A stretch of DNA of 64,000 nucleotides from Rhodobacteraceae bacterium CCMM004 (GTDB lineage Bacteria > Pseudomonadota > Alphaproteobacteria > Rhodobacterales > Rhodobacteraceae), in the NCBI GenBank assembly GCA_004005435.1, contig RZWH01000007.1:124001-188000 (forward strand). The letters are read 5' to 3'. The position numbers and the translations under genes are program-made. This document shows positions 50,061 through 58,640 of the stretch, in pieces (positions within the stretch are counted from its first letter, which is position 1; every line of letters begins with the position of its first letter). The notes beneath the pieces were generated by a model that saw nothing but the letters and a program-made list of their open reading frames with translations, searched no databases and was not told where the DNA came from.

Positions 50061-50630
50061 ATGTACGATCGACGCATCGCGCTGTTTATGATGCTGGGCG
50101 CGGGCCTGAGCGCCTGCACGCCCACCACGACCGCAGGCCCCCGCCTGGGGCCCGATGGACGGCCTTTGCCGCGGGTCTACCGGCTTTCCGCGAGCGACAC
50201 CGCCGACGTCCAGTTTCGGATGCTCGACGCGGTGAACGCCCTGCGCCAGGCCGCCGGCGCCGGACCGTTGCAGCTCAACGCCGAGCTGAACGCCGCCGCC
50301 GCGACCCATTCCCGCGACATGAGTGTCCAGAACCGGCCCTGGCATTTTGGGTCCGACGGATCCTCGCCGCTCGACCGGGTGCGGCGCGTGGGCTTTCGCG
50401 GCAGCCTGCTGGGCGAGAACATCTCGGAGACCTACGAGACCGAGTTGCAGACGCTGGCCGCTTGGATGGAGAATCCTGCAACGCGCGAGATCATCGTCGA
50501 TCCGCGCGCCACGCTCATGGGGTTTTCGTGGTTTCAGGAGCCCAACGGTAAAATCTGGTGGACCATGGTGACGGGGTCCGGCGCCGCGCCCGTGCTCGCG
50601 GCCATCCCGGCCCCTCAGCCGGTGTTCTGA
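50061..50630 (+). CDS. CAP/SCP-domain lipoprotein
   Basis: 189-residue envelope protein. A lipoprotein signal ends in LSAC (MYDRRIALFMMLGAGLSAC), so Cys19 should be lipidated. The CAP domain (about 55-175) shows LDAVNALRQAAGAGPLQLN, ATHSRDMSVQN with the conserved His, and GENISET with the conserved Glu. Function of bacterial CAP proteins is mostly unknown; some bind lipid or act on the cell surface. ATG at 50061 is preferred over the in-frame 50040 start because the lipobox fits and AGG lies seven bases before it. Confidence 0.88.
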   Translation: MYDRRIALFMMLGAGLSACTPTTTAGPRLGPDGRPLPRVYRLSASDTADVQFRMLDAVNALRQAAGAGPLQLNAELNAAAATHSRDMSVQNRPWHFGSDGSSPLDRVRRVGFRGSLLGENISETYETELQTLAAWMENPATREIIVDPRATLMGFSWFQEPNGKIWWTMVTGSGAAPVLAAIPAPQPVF

Positions 50631-50639
50631 GCCGCCGCG

Positions 50640-51656
50640 CTACGCGGCACCGTCGCCGTGGTAGTCGCGATACCAGCGCACGAACGCGTCGATGCCGGTG
50701 GCCAGATCGGTCTGCGACTGCGGGCCGATGAGCCGCTCCAGAAGCGCGGCGTCAGCCCAGGTGCCGGGCACGTCGCCTGGCTGCATCTCCATCAGATTAC
50801 GGCGCGCCGGGCGGCCGAGCGCGTCTTCCAGCGCCGCGACGAAGTCCAGGAGCCGCACCGGCCGGGCGGCACCGATGTTGACCACGCGGAACGGCGCCAC
50901 CGGGCTCAGACTGTCTCCCTCGGGCACCTGCCCGTCGGGGGGGCGCACGGGCGGGACGTCGATCAGCAGGCGGATCGCGCGCACGAGATCGCCCACATAG
51001 GTGAAGTCGCGCATCATTTCACCGCGATTGTAGAGGTCGATGGGCCGATCCTCCAGGATCGCGCGGGTGAACTTGAACAACGCCATGTCGGGCCGCCCCC
51101 AGGGGCCGTAGACCGTAAAGAAGCGGAACATCGTCGTGGGGATGTCCCACAGATGCGCATAGGCATGTCCCATCGCCTCGGTCGCCTTCTTGGTCGCCGC
51201 GTAGATGGTGAGCGGCGTGTCCGCCTTGTCCGTCTCGGCAAACGGCATTTTGGCATTGGCGCCGTAGACCGACGAGGTCGACGCCATCAATAGGTGCCGC
51301 ACCCGCGCCCGCCGCGCCGCCTCGATCACCCCGAAGGTGCCGACCAGGTTGGAGTCGATGTAGGAGCGGGGGTTTTCCAGACTATAGCGCACACCGGCTT
51401 GGGCGGCGAGGTGGACGATGACCTCGGGCGCGGCCGCGGACACCGCGGCCTCCAGCGCACCGGCGTCCTCCAGCATCGCCTCGGTGCATGTGAACCCGTC
51501 GTGGCGGAGCAGCAGGTCGTGCCGCGCCCGCTTGAGCGCGACGTCGTAGTAGTCGGTGAGGCCGTCGTAGCCGTGGACATCGTGCCCTTCGGTCAACAGG
51601 GCCTCGGCGACGTGATAGCCGATGAACCCGGCAGAGCCGGTGACGAAGACCCTCAT
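50640..51656 (-). CDS. NAD-dependent epimerase, UDP-glucuronate 4-epimerase-like
   Basis: 338-residue short-chain dehydrogenase/epimerase. NAD-binding GSAGFIG at 7-13; catalytic Ser near 127 (ASTSSVYG) and Tyr152-xxx-Lys156 (IYAATKK). The insertion QAGVRYSLENPRSYIDSN is characteristic of UDP-glucuronate 4-epimerases, which make UDP-galacturonate for polysaccharides. The exact sugar nucleotide is inferred. GGAGG lies very near the ATG. It marks the left end of the polysaccharide locus; the CAP gene converges with it nine bases away. Confidence 0.9.
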   Translation of the reverse strand: MRVFVTGSAGFIGYHVAEALLTEGHDVHGYDGLTDYYDVALKRARHDLLLRHDGFTCTEAMLEDAGALEAAVSAAAPEVIVHLAAQAGVRYSLENPRSYIDSNLVGTFGVIEAARRARVRHLLMASTSSVYGANAKMPFAETDKADTPLTIYAATKKATEAMGHAYAHLWDIPTTMFRFFTVYGPWGRPDMALFKFTRAILEDRPIDLYNRGEMMRDFTYVGDLVRAIRLLIDVPPVRPPDGQVPEGDSLSPVAPFRVVNIGAARPVRLLDFVAALEDALGRPARRNLMEMQPGDVPGTWADAALLERLIGPQSQTDLATGIDAFVRWYRDYHGDGAA

Positions 51657-52602
51657 TCCCTCCGCTCCAGGTGCGCCGCCTGCCTGGGCCCCCGGATCGC
51701 ACCGCCGCCCCCCGGCCCGTGCCGCCGCTTCGGTCCCGCGGATGGCGGGGCGGCGTCGACGAGGACGCTATAGCACTGTCGGCGGACGCGGATCGAGTCG
51801 ACCCAGGAACAACGGTGCGCGAACCGTGCTTCGCCTCGACAGGTTCGGGGACTGCCGCAGCGAGGCCCCGTTGCCCGCCGACCTCTGGCAGTGCAACTGC
51901 CGATCCAGGCGCCGCGGCGCCGCCGTTCGTGGTCGGAAATCAGATCTCGCATAGACTGAACATCCCCCTCGTGTCCGTGTCCGACCCAGTGTTGGAGCGG
52001 GCATCCGACCTTGCACGGGCCTTCTATCCCGAAACCGCCAGAGTTCGGAACCGGCCACTGCTCCATCGCCGAGAAATCGGTCCGGCACGGCAGCCACAGG
52101 TGGGGCGCCCGGCACCGCTCTTCGGCGGGTTGGGGGCCGGTGCTTCGGGTCGTCTCCGTCCAACGCGGCGAACGCGAACTCCGTCCCAAGTGGCCCGCGA
52201 CATCAGCATTGCCCGCGCGGATCCGCAACGATGTCACCGGCCTGGAAGACCGACGCCGTGGCATCGTCGAAACCGGAGAACGCCGGGTCGGCCCGACCGG
52301 TCCACGCGAGCGGCCGGGCGCGCGGAAGCTTCGCCGCTGCGCCCAGGGGCTTGAACCAGGCGCGCGACCGTCGCACGGGAGGGGCGGGGCAGATCTCTCG
52401 TCCGGACGTGGTCGGCCAGCATCGGGCGGCCGTTCGCGCGATCCAGAAAAAGACCAGCGGCCAAACCGGGCCTGCGCCGGTTGAGTGTTTTTTCCTCATT
52501 GTGGTCGTCCCGGAGAGCCGGTTTTGATATTCGACAGACACTTTTTTTTGAGACTGAATAGGTGACGCCGTTGCAAAGGTTTACAGCTGAATGATTTGAT
52601 TA
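51657..52602. other. 0.95-kb stretch without a recognisable gene
   Basis: Several open frames cross this region on both strands, but none has a ribosome site, a familiar motif or a convincing amino-acid pattern. The first 800 bases are G+C-rich, with Arg/Pro/Gly-heavy translations typical of shadow frames; the last 120 are A+T-rich with a T8 run at 52542-52549. A rightward terminator-like hairpin lies at 52464-52493. It may hold a non-coding RNA, a decayed gene, or simply a junction of the accessory locus. Confidence 0.6.
52464..52493 (+). terminator. Orphan intrinsic terminator
   Basis: AACCGG, 7-nt loop, CCGGTT, five bases, then TTTTTT at 52488-52493. It points rightward, yet no plus-strand gene is recognised for 1.8 kb upstream (the CAP gene ends at 50630). 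Confidence 0.5.
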
Positions 52603-53622
52603 ATGGACCAGAGCACCGTTAAGGGTGTTTGCGAGCTCATCTTCGACAGCATAGAGGCCGGCTCCGTTCTCGTCGTCGGCTCCGCGGCGACCGACCTCCT
52701 GGTCGAGTTGTCCCGATCCGATGTGCGCCTGACCGGGATCGATCGCGACGTCGAGACGCTTGCGCAAGCGCGCGTGGCGCTGAAGCGCGGGACTGATGAC
52801 TCTGTCTTGCGGCTCTACTCGAAAGCGGAGGCGCGCGCTGCTTTGGAGAGCGAGACGTTCGATGCCATCGTCGTCACGGATCCGGCGACCCTCCCTGACG
52901 GTGGGGACCGGCTCAAACCGCTCTGGAGGTGCCTGCACGCCGATGGTGCGCTGCTCTGGGTGACGCCGTTCGGCCAGAAGGGCGAGCCGCCCTCCTATCT
53001 GATGGGCCCGATGAAGCAGGTCCACACGCTGTTCAAGCCGCAGGCATTCTCCCCATCCGGGGACACGGTGATCCTGAACTGTGAACGGCGCAGCGCAGCG
53101 ACGACGGGCCCGGTCAGGGTCGATGCCGACCTGGTCGACCAGTTGGAGGCCGCCTTTGCCGAGGTGGAACGTGACCTGCGCCAGGCGGCCTCGGCTGCCG
53201 CTGGCCGCGGCAAGGAGGGTCAGGACGTCCCCGGCGCGCCGTTGGAGCAGACCGTTCGCCATGCCAACATCCTGCTGGAAGGGTATCTCCTGGCCACCGA
53301 CCAGGAGGATCACGCGACAGACCAAGACGGGGCCCCCGATCAGTTGATGGCGCGCGTGAAACTGCTGTTGCGAGAGTTGAACCGCGCCCGTTCCGTCGCG
53401 GCGCGCGTCCAGGCTGCTGGGCCATCGGCCGATGGGGCGGCCGTGGCGAGCGTCCCTGAGACCGCCGAAGAGGTGAGCCACAGACAGGCCGGGCTGGACG
53501 CGCAACAGGAGGCAACCGATGCGGCGCTGAAAGACGCGCGGGCCGCTCGAAACCGCGCGGGCGCAGATCGCCGAAAAAAACCGGGCTCTACGATACCCTG
53601 CAAGCCGAGTTCGCGACCGTGA
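52603..53622 (+). CDS. Methyltransferase-fold plus coiled-coil protein; probable N-terminal part of a frameshifted giant glycosyltransferase
   Basis: 339 codons in the first of three frames. Residues about 1-125 look like a Rossmann methyltransferase-type domain (SVLVVGSAATDLLVELSRS, a following acidic IDRD, then FDAIVVTDP and DGALLWVTPFG). From about 175 on there are long Ala/Glu/Gln-rich helices typical of a coiled coil. The last 13 residues after the A7 run (PGSTIPCKPSSRP) do not look like coiled coil, whereas the -1 frame continues as TGLYDTLQAEFATVKAALDA. It is followed by the next frame with a GTGA stop/start overlap. No good ribosome site precedes the ATG. The natural product is probably longer. 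Confidence 0.7.
   Translation: MDQSTVKGVCELIFDSIEAGSVLVVGSAATDLLVELSRSDVRLTGIDRDVETLAQARVALKRGTDDSVLRLYSKAEARAALESETFDAIVVTDPATLPDGGDRLKPLWRCLHADGALLWVTPFGQKGEPPSYLMGPMKQVHTLFKPQAFSPSGDTVILNCERRSAATTGPVRVDADLVDQLEAAFAEVERDLRQAASAAAGRGKEGQDVPGAPLEQTVRHANILLEGYLLATDQEDHATDQDGAPDQLMARVKLLLRELNRARSVAARVQAAGPSADGAAVASVPETAEEVSHRQAGLDAQQEATDAALKDARAARNRAGADRRKKPGSTIPCKPSSRP
53574..53580 (+). other. A7 slippery heptamer at the first frame break
   Basis: In the frame of the 52603 gene the heptamer reads A AAA AAA (codons AAA at 53575-53577 and 53578-53580). A -1 slip here leads straight into the frame of the following 53619-56162 gene, with no stop between. Confidence 0.6.
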
Positions 53623-56162
53623 AAGCCGCGCTTGACGCGCTCAAGTCCGCAGAGAGCGCGGCGGTCAAGGAGAACGCCGATCTCAAGACGCGGCTCAGCC
53701 AGGCGCTGATCAGCGCCGAACAGAGCGACGCCGAACTCAAGGCCGCGCTGGACCGCGACGCGCAACTCACCGGACGCCCCTTCGAACGCCGCCCGCGCAA
53801 GTCGCCGCTCGACAGGAAACTCCGCATCGCGGGGATGATGGACGAGTTCACGACGGCCTGCTTTGCCCTAGAGTGCGAGTTTCTCCCGCTCGATCCGGCG
53901 CGGTGGCACGATCAGTTGATCGACTTCGCCCCCGACGTTGTGTTCATCGAGTCGGCCTGGCACGGCAACGGCGGGCTTTGGCACCTGAAGGTCAGCTCGG
54001 TATCGACCGAGCTCGAGGGCGTCCTCCGGTGGTGCAAGGTGTCGGGCACCCCATCGATCCTGTGGAACAAAGAAGACCCTGTTCATTTCTCGGCATTCTT
54101 GGATGTTGCGGCGCGCGTGAACGTGGTGTTCACCACCGACATCGACTGCATTCCCGCCTACAAGCACCATTTGGGGCATGATCGGGTCTACGTGCTGCCC
54201 TTCGCCGCCCAGCCCGCGATCCACAACCCGGTCGAGGTCTATGATCGCAAGGACGCCTTCAACTTCGCCGGCTCCTATTATCTGCGCTATCCGCAGCGGC
54301 AACGCGACATCCGCACGCTGATCGATACCCTCGCCGAGTTGAAGCCGGTCGAGATTTACGACCGCAACTTCGAAAAGGGGCACCCGCACTACAAGTATCC
54401 CGACGAGTACAAGTCGCTGATCCTCGGGAGCCTGCCGTTTTCCGAGATCGACAAGGCCTACAAGGGCTACAACTACGGCATCAACATGAACACCATCAAA
54501 CAGTCGCAGACGATGTTCGCGCGACGGGTGTTCGAGCTGATGGCGTCGAACACCGTGGTCGTCAGCAACTTTTCCCGTGGCGTGCGGATGCTGTTCGGCG
54601 ATCTGGTGATCTGTTCCGACAACGCCGACCAGATCAAGGCCCGGCTGGCGCCCATCGTCGACGATGGGACCCACTATCGGAAATTCCGCCTTCAGGCTCT
54701 GCGCAAGGTGATGAGCGAGCACACGTACCGCTCGCGCCTCACGTATGTGATGAGCAAGGTCGTGTCGGACTACGTCCCGCGCGAGACGCCGCGGATCGCG
54801 GTTCTGGCCGTGGCGCGTGACGCGGCCGCGCGCGACTATCTGCTCAAGCTCTGGAAATCCCAGACCTTCGATCAGGGGCACCTGTTCCTGCTCTGCTCCG
54901 ATCGCCCAGACGACGCGGAGTTCGGCAGCGACGTGTCGGTCTTTGCCGAAGCAGACATGCTGACCGCAGCGCTCTCCGAGCATTCGGCCGAGTTCGTGGG
55001 TCTCATGTCGGCCGCCGATCACTATGGGCCGAACTACTTGACCGACCTCGCGCTGGCCGAGCGTTATTCGGCGGCCGACGGCTTTGGCAAGGTCGCTCAT
55101 TTCGCCAAGACCGAAGATGGGATCGCATTGCACGCCGCCGACGCCGCCTATCGGCCGGCCCAGGCGATCGAGCTCAGGGCGGGCATCCTGCGCAGAACGT
55201 TGCTGTCGGACGCCTTGCTCGCCAAATGCCTATCCGAACCCGAGAGCGCGGCGATCTCGGGGCAGCCGGTCCTTGCGCTCGACGAGTTCAACTATTGCCG
55301 TAACGCCACGACCGTAGAGGCCTCACAGATCACCGACGACGCGGCGAGCCGCTCGCGCGGGATTTCGCTCGATGAGATCTGGGATACGGCCGAGGGCCTC
55401 CCGGCCGGCCTACCGCGGCCGCATCCCGGCACCCGCGACTTGCCGTCGATCACCGTCCGCCAGTTGCCCAGCTACATCGCGACGGCGCACAGCGAACCGG
55501 TGAGCGTGACGACGACGCCGAGCCGCCTTGTGGTGACCTCCAAATTGCAATCTGGCAAATACAAGTATCTGTGGACCAAGCGCAAGTTCCCGCGCGATGA
55601 AATCAATCTCGTGGACGACAGCAAGATTTCCTTCGATCTGGAATCGACCGCGCAGGAATGCCATTTCGTCTGCGAGTTCTACGATGCCCAAGACCAGAAG
55701 ATCAGCCATTCCATGCTGACGAAGGGCGGGACGCACTCTTTGGCGCTGCCGAACGAGTGCACGAACGTGCGCTTCGGAACCCGGGTGTCGGGTCAGGGCA
55801 TCGTGGAGATTTCCGGCCTGAGCTTTGGCACGCCCGGCGACGTTCCTCCGGTCGTGTTCGGTCGCTCCGACACGCTGGTTCTGACCCAGCAGTATCCGGC
55901 CTACGATGATGTCTACAGGTACGGATTTCTGCACAACCGGCTCCGCGGATACTGCCAGGCCGGCCTCGAGACCGACATCTTCCGCCTCAACGTGCGCACC
56001 CCCCGCACCTACGACGAGCTCGAGAGTTTCGACATCGCCTCTGGCGATGCGATCCTGCTGGACGCCACCCTCGCGACCGGACGCTACAAACATGCGCTGG
56101 TCCATTTTCTGGATGCGAGGATGTGGCGCGTCCTGTCGAATACCTGGACCAGATCCGCGTGA
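53619..56162 (+). CDS. Multidomain glycosyltransferase-type protein (CgeB-like plus GT2-like), middle part of a split gene
   Basis: 847 codons from GTG 53619. A coiled-coil start leads to a CgeB/YkvP-like glycosyltransferase domain (about 60-390) with VVFIESAWHGNGGLWHLKV, WNKEDPVHFSAFL, YGINMNTIKQSQTMFARRVF and ELMASNTVVVSNFS. Then comes a GT2-like segment (about 390-530, PRIAVLAVARDAAARDYLLK), a beta-rich module, and the opening of a GT4-type domain (LVLTQQYPAYDDVYRYGF). The last 9 residues (SNTWTRSA region) look frameshifted: the GT4 domain continues in another frame from 56135. It overlaps the preceding gene by GTGA and the next by 40 bases. Confidence 0.75.
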   Translation: MKAALDALKSAESAAVKENADLKTRLSQALISAEQSDAELKAALDRDAQLTGRPFERRPRKSPLDRKLRIAGMMDEFTTACFALECEFLPLDPARWHDQLIDFAPDVVFIESAWHGNGGLWHLKVSSVSTELEGVLRWCKVSGTPSILWNKEDPVHFSAFLDVAARVNVVFTTDIDCIPAYKHHLGHDRVYVLPFAAQPAIHNPVEVYDRKDAFNFAGSYYLRYPQRQRDIRTLIDTLAELKPVEIYDRNFEKGHPHYKYPDEYKSLILGSLPFSEIDKAYKGYNYGINMNTIKQSQTMFARRVFELMASNTVVVSNFSRGVRMLFGDLVICSDNADQIKARLAPIVDDGTHYRKFRLQALRKVMSEHTYRSRLTYVMSKVVSDYVPRETPRIAVLAVARDAAARDYLLKLWKSQTFDQGHLFLLCSDRPDDAEFGSDVSVFAEADMLTAALSEHSAEFVGLMSAADHYGPNYLTDLALAERYSAADGFGKVAHFAKTEDGIALHAADAAYRPAQAIELRAGILRRTLLSDALLAKCLSEPESAAISGQPVLALDEFNYCRNATTVEASQITDDAASRSRGISLDEIWDTAEGLPAGLPRPHPGTRDLPSITVRQLPSYIATAHSEPVSVTTTPSRLVVTSKLQSGKYKYLWTKRKFPRDEINLVDDSKISFDLESTAQECHFVCEFYDAQDQKISHSMLTKGGTHSLALPNECTNVRFGTRVSGQGIVEISGLSFGTPGDVPPVVFGRSDTLVLTQQYPAYDDVYRYGFLHNRLRGYCQAGLETDIFRLNVRTPRTYDELESFDIASGDAILLDATLATGRYKHALVHFLDARMWRVLSNTWTRSA

Positions 56163-57016
56163 CGATCTGGCTGCATGGGGCGGACGTCCAGAACTGGCGC
56201 GGAAGTGGGGTCGAGGTCAGGGAGGTGGACGGGGCGGACACCGCACGTCACACGCAAGAGGGCGACGAGCGAAAGATCGTGTGGCACGAGGTGTTCTCGC
56301 ATCCGTCCGAAAATCTACACGTCGTAGCGGTGTCTCGGAACCATATTGACCGGATCGCCGAACACGTCGGATCGGGCCCGCAAGAGGATCGGCTGTCGAT
56401 CGTCCCGAACTTCATCGACGGGCGCATTTTCCGCTACGCCGAAAAAGACGAGAGTCAGCGCAAGAGGATCCTGTCGGTTGGACCTTATGACAGCGGGACC
56501 GACGCCAGCGATCTGACGGTCGCCGGGATCCTCGAACTCTCCAAGCGGCCCGTGTTCGTCGCGCTGAACTTTGTCCTGGTGGGCGACGGCGCGGAGTTCG
56601 AGACCACGACGGCGCCGATAGCCGATCTGCTGAACGTGACCCTGCGCAAAGGCTTTCTCGACCCCGCGCAGACTGCGGGACTGCACAAGCGCGCCGGGGT
56701 TCTCCTAGCGCCCACGCGAACGGCCGGCGATGGCGTGGCGATGTACGAGGCCATGGCCTCGGGGTTGGTGCCCATCACCACGCGCGCCGCGGCGCTCTCT
56801 GAGCTTGTGGATCCGAGCTGCGGCATGATCGTGCCGCCCGCGGATCCCGTCGCGCTCGCCGACGCAATCGAGGCGCTCTACGACAGTCCGTCAAAGTTCA
56901 GGCGGCTGTCGCGGAACGCCGCCGAACGGGTGCGGCGGCAGTCGAGCTATGAGCAAACCATCGCGCGCGAGGTCGCTCTGATCCGCGAAGGGCCCAAAAA
57001 GGACGCCGACGGCTGA
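56123..57016 (+). CDS. C-terminal part of a GT4-type glycosyltransferase (third piece of the split gene)
   Basis: 297 codons from a GTG inside the preceding gene, with no ribosome site. The protein starts in mid-domain: VEYLDQIRVTIWLHGADVQ continues the strand HFLDARMWRVL of the upstream frame. It contains LHVVAVSRNHIDRIA, VPNFIDG, KRILSVGPYDSG and the donor-binding RAGVLLAPTRTAGDGVAMYEAMASGLVPITT of GT4 enzymes. An intact GT4 enzyme needs both halves, so this piece alone is unlikely to be active. It converges on manC. Confidence 0.7.
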   Translation: MARPVEYLDQIRVTIWLHGADVQNWRGSGVEVREVDGADTARHTQEGDERKIVWHEVFSHPSENLHVVAVSRNHIDRIAEHVGSGPQEDRLSIVPNFIDGRIFRYAEKDESQRKRILSVGPYDSGTDASDLTVAGILELSKRPVFVALNFVLVGDGAEFETTTAPIADLLNVTLRKGFLDPAQTAGLHKRAGVLLAPTRTAGDGVAMYEAMASGLVPITTRAAALSELVDPSCGMIVPPADPVALADAIEALYDSPSKFRRLSRNAAERVRRQSSYEQTIAREVALIREGPKKDADG

Positions 57017-57107
57017 CGAGCACGTCGCACGAACGCCTGCACTGTATTGACGCGGAGGATCGTGGGTCGCGGCCACCCGCCGGACGAGGAGCGGCCCCGG
57101 CGCAGGC

Positions 57108-58538
57108 TCAATGCTCGTCTTCGGACCGCTTGTAGATATCGTCCAGGCGGATGATGTCGTCCTCGCCCAGATAGGATCCGGTCTGGACCTCGATCATGGA
57201 GAGGGGGATCTTGCCCGGGTTGGTCAGCCGGTGGTCGGCGCCGAGGGGGATATAGATCGTCTGGTTTTCCGTCACCAGCCGCTCCTCGCCGTCGACCTCG
57301 ACCAGGGCGGTCCCCTGGACCACGATCCAGTGCTCTGCCCGGTGGTGGTGGCGCTGCAGCGACAGCCGTTCGCCGGGCTTGACGCGGATCATCTTGACCT
57401 GGTGGCGCGGCCCGATGTCGAGGCTGGTGAAGCTGCCCCAGGGGCGATAATCCGTCGTGCCGCTGTCGATCTCGGCCAGCCCGCGGTCGCCCAAAGTCTC
57501 CAGCACCGACTTGAGCTTGTCCAGATGGGCGTTCGAGATCACCAGGCACGCATCGTCGGTGTTGACCACCGTGACGTCGTCCAGCCCCACGCACACCGTC
57601 AGCTTGTCGGTGCTATAACTCATGGTGCGCCGACACTCGAACAGCTCTGAACGACCCACGGCAGCGTTGTCGTCAGCGGCATCGGTGAGGTTCAGATCGC
57701 GGACCTCGCGCCAGTTTCCGGCGTCGTTCCAGCGGAAATCGCCGCGCACCACGAGGCGGCGCGGGATCTTTTCCATCAACGCATAGTCGATGGAGATCGA
57801 CGGGTTCCGGGCATAGGCGTCGGCGGGAACGCGGAGGAAGCCCAGGTCGCTCTCGGCGGCCTCGTAGGCGGCGCGCGTGGCGGCAAAGACTTCGGGCGCG
57901 TAGGTCTTGTAGGCGCGCAGCAGCGCGTCGACCCGGGCCAGGAAAATCCCGCTGTTCCAGAGGTAGTCGCCGGACTCCAGATAGGTCCGTGCGGTGGCGG
58001 CGTCGGGCTTCTCCACGAACTCGGCCACCTCTGAGACGCGCCCCTCCTCGGCCGCGCGGATGTAGCCATAGGTCGTGGCGGGGCGGTCGGGGCGCAGACC
58101 GAAGACGCACACAGTGTCGTCGTCCAGACTCGCCAGACCGTCGCGCACCGCGGCGGCCAGCGCCTCCACCGGCTCGATGATGTGGTCCGACGGCATGATC
58201 AGCAGCGTCTCCACCCCGTCGGCGCGGGCGGCGTGCAGCGCGGCCAACAGAACCGCGGGCGCGGTGTCCCGCTTCATCGGTTCGAGCAGGATATCGACAT
58301 CATCGCCATAACGCGGCTGGGCCTGCTCCCGCACGATAAAGCGATAATCGTCGTTGGTGATGAACACGGGCGCGCGCCCGCACATGGCGCGGGTGCGGTC
58401 CAGCGTCATTTCCAGGAGGGTGCGGTCCGCGGTGACATGCACGAACTGCTTGGGCCGTTTGGGGCGCGACAGGGGCCAGAGCCGGGTTCCGCTCCCGCCG
58501 CAGAGCACGACGGGGCAAACGCTGTCCGGTATCATCAT
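57108..58538 (-). CDS. manC: Mannose-1-phosphate guanylyltransferase / mannose-6-phosphate isomerase
   Basis: 476-residue type II bifunctional enzyme making GDP-mannose. The nucleotidyltransferase signature is LCGGSGTRLWPLSRPKRPKQF near the N terminus, with FVEKPD and a WNSGIF motif further on. The C-terminal cupin isomerase domain has LQRHHHRAEHWIVVQG and TYIPLGADHRLTN-type residues (ENQTIYIPLGADHRL). Two adjacent ATGs (58538 and 58535) are possible starts. It is likely the last gene of a leftward run from wecB and feeds mannose or derived sugars into the polysaccharide. Confidence 0.95.
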   Translation of the reverse strand: MMIPDSVCPVVLCGGSGTRLWPLSRPKRPKQFVHVTADRTLLEMTLDRTRAMCGRAPVFITNDDYRFIVREQAQPRYGDDVDILLEPMKRDTAPAVLLAALHAARADGVETLLIMPSDHIIEPVEALAAAVRDGLASLDDDTVCVFGLRPDRPATTYGYIRAAEEGRVSEVAEFVEKPDAATARTYLESGDYLWNSGIFLARVDALLRAYKTYAPEVFAATRAAYEAAESDLGFLRVPADAYARNPSISIDYALMEKIPRRLVVRGDFRWNDAGNWREVRDLNLTDAADDNAAVGRSELFECRRTMSYSTDKLTVCVGLDDVTVVNTDDACLVISNAHLDKLKSVLETLGDRGLAEIDSGTTDYRPWGSFTSLDIGPRHQVKMIRVKPGERLSLQRHHHRAEHWIVVQGTALVEVDGEERLVTENQTIYIPLGADHRLTNPGKIPLSMIEVQTGSYLGEDDIIRLDDIYKRSEDEH

Positions 58539-58640
58539 CGCCTGCCCGCTCAGTTGTTGGCCACCCCACGTGGTGCTCCCCGATGTAGCCAACCGGGCAT
58601 TGCGGCGCAACGTTCTATCGCCCCCCGGCCCGCCGGTGGG

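Noticed and set aside
51653-52264. Open frame of about 200 codons on the minus strand in the gene-poor segment.
   Set aside because: No ribosome site, no conserved motif, and its composition equals that of random G+C-rich frames; it also runs into the epimerase start.
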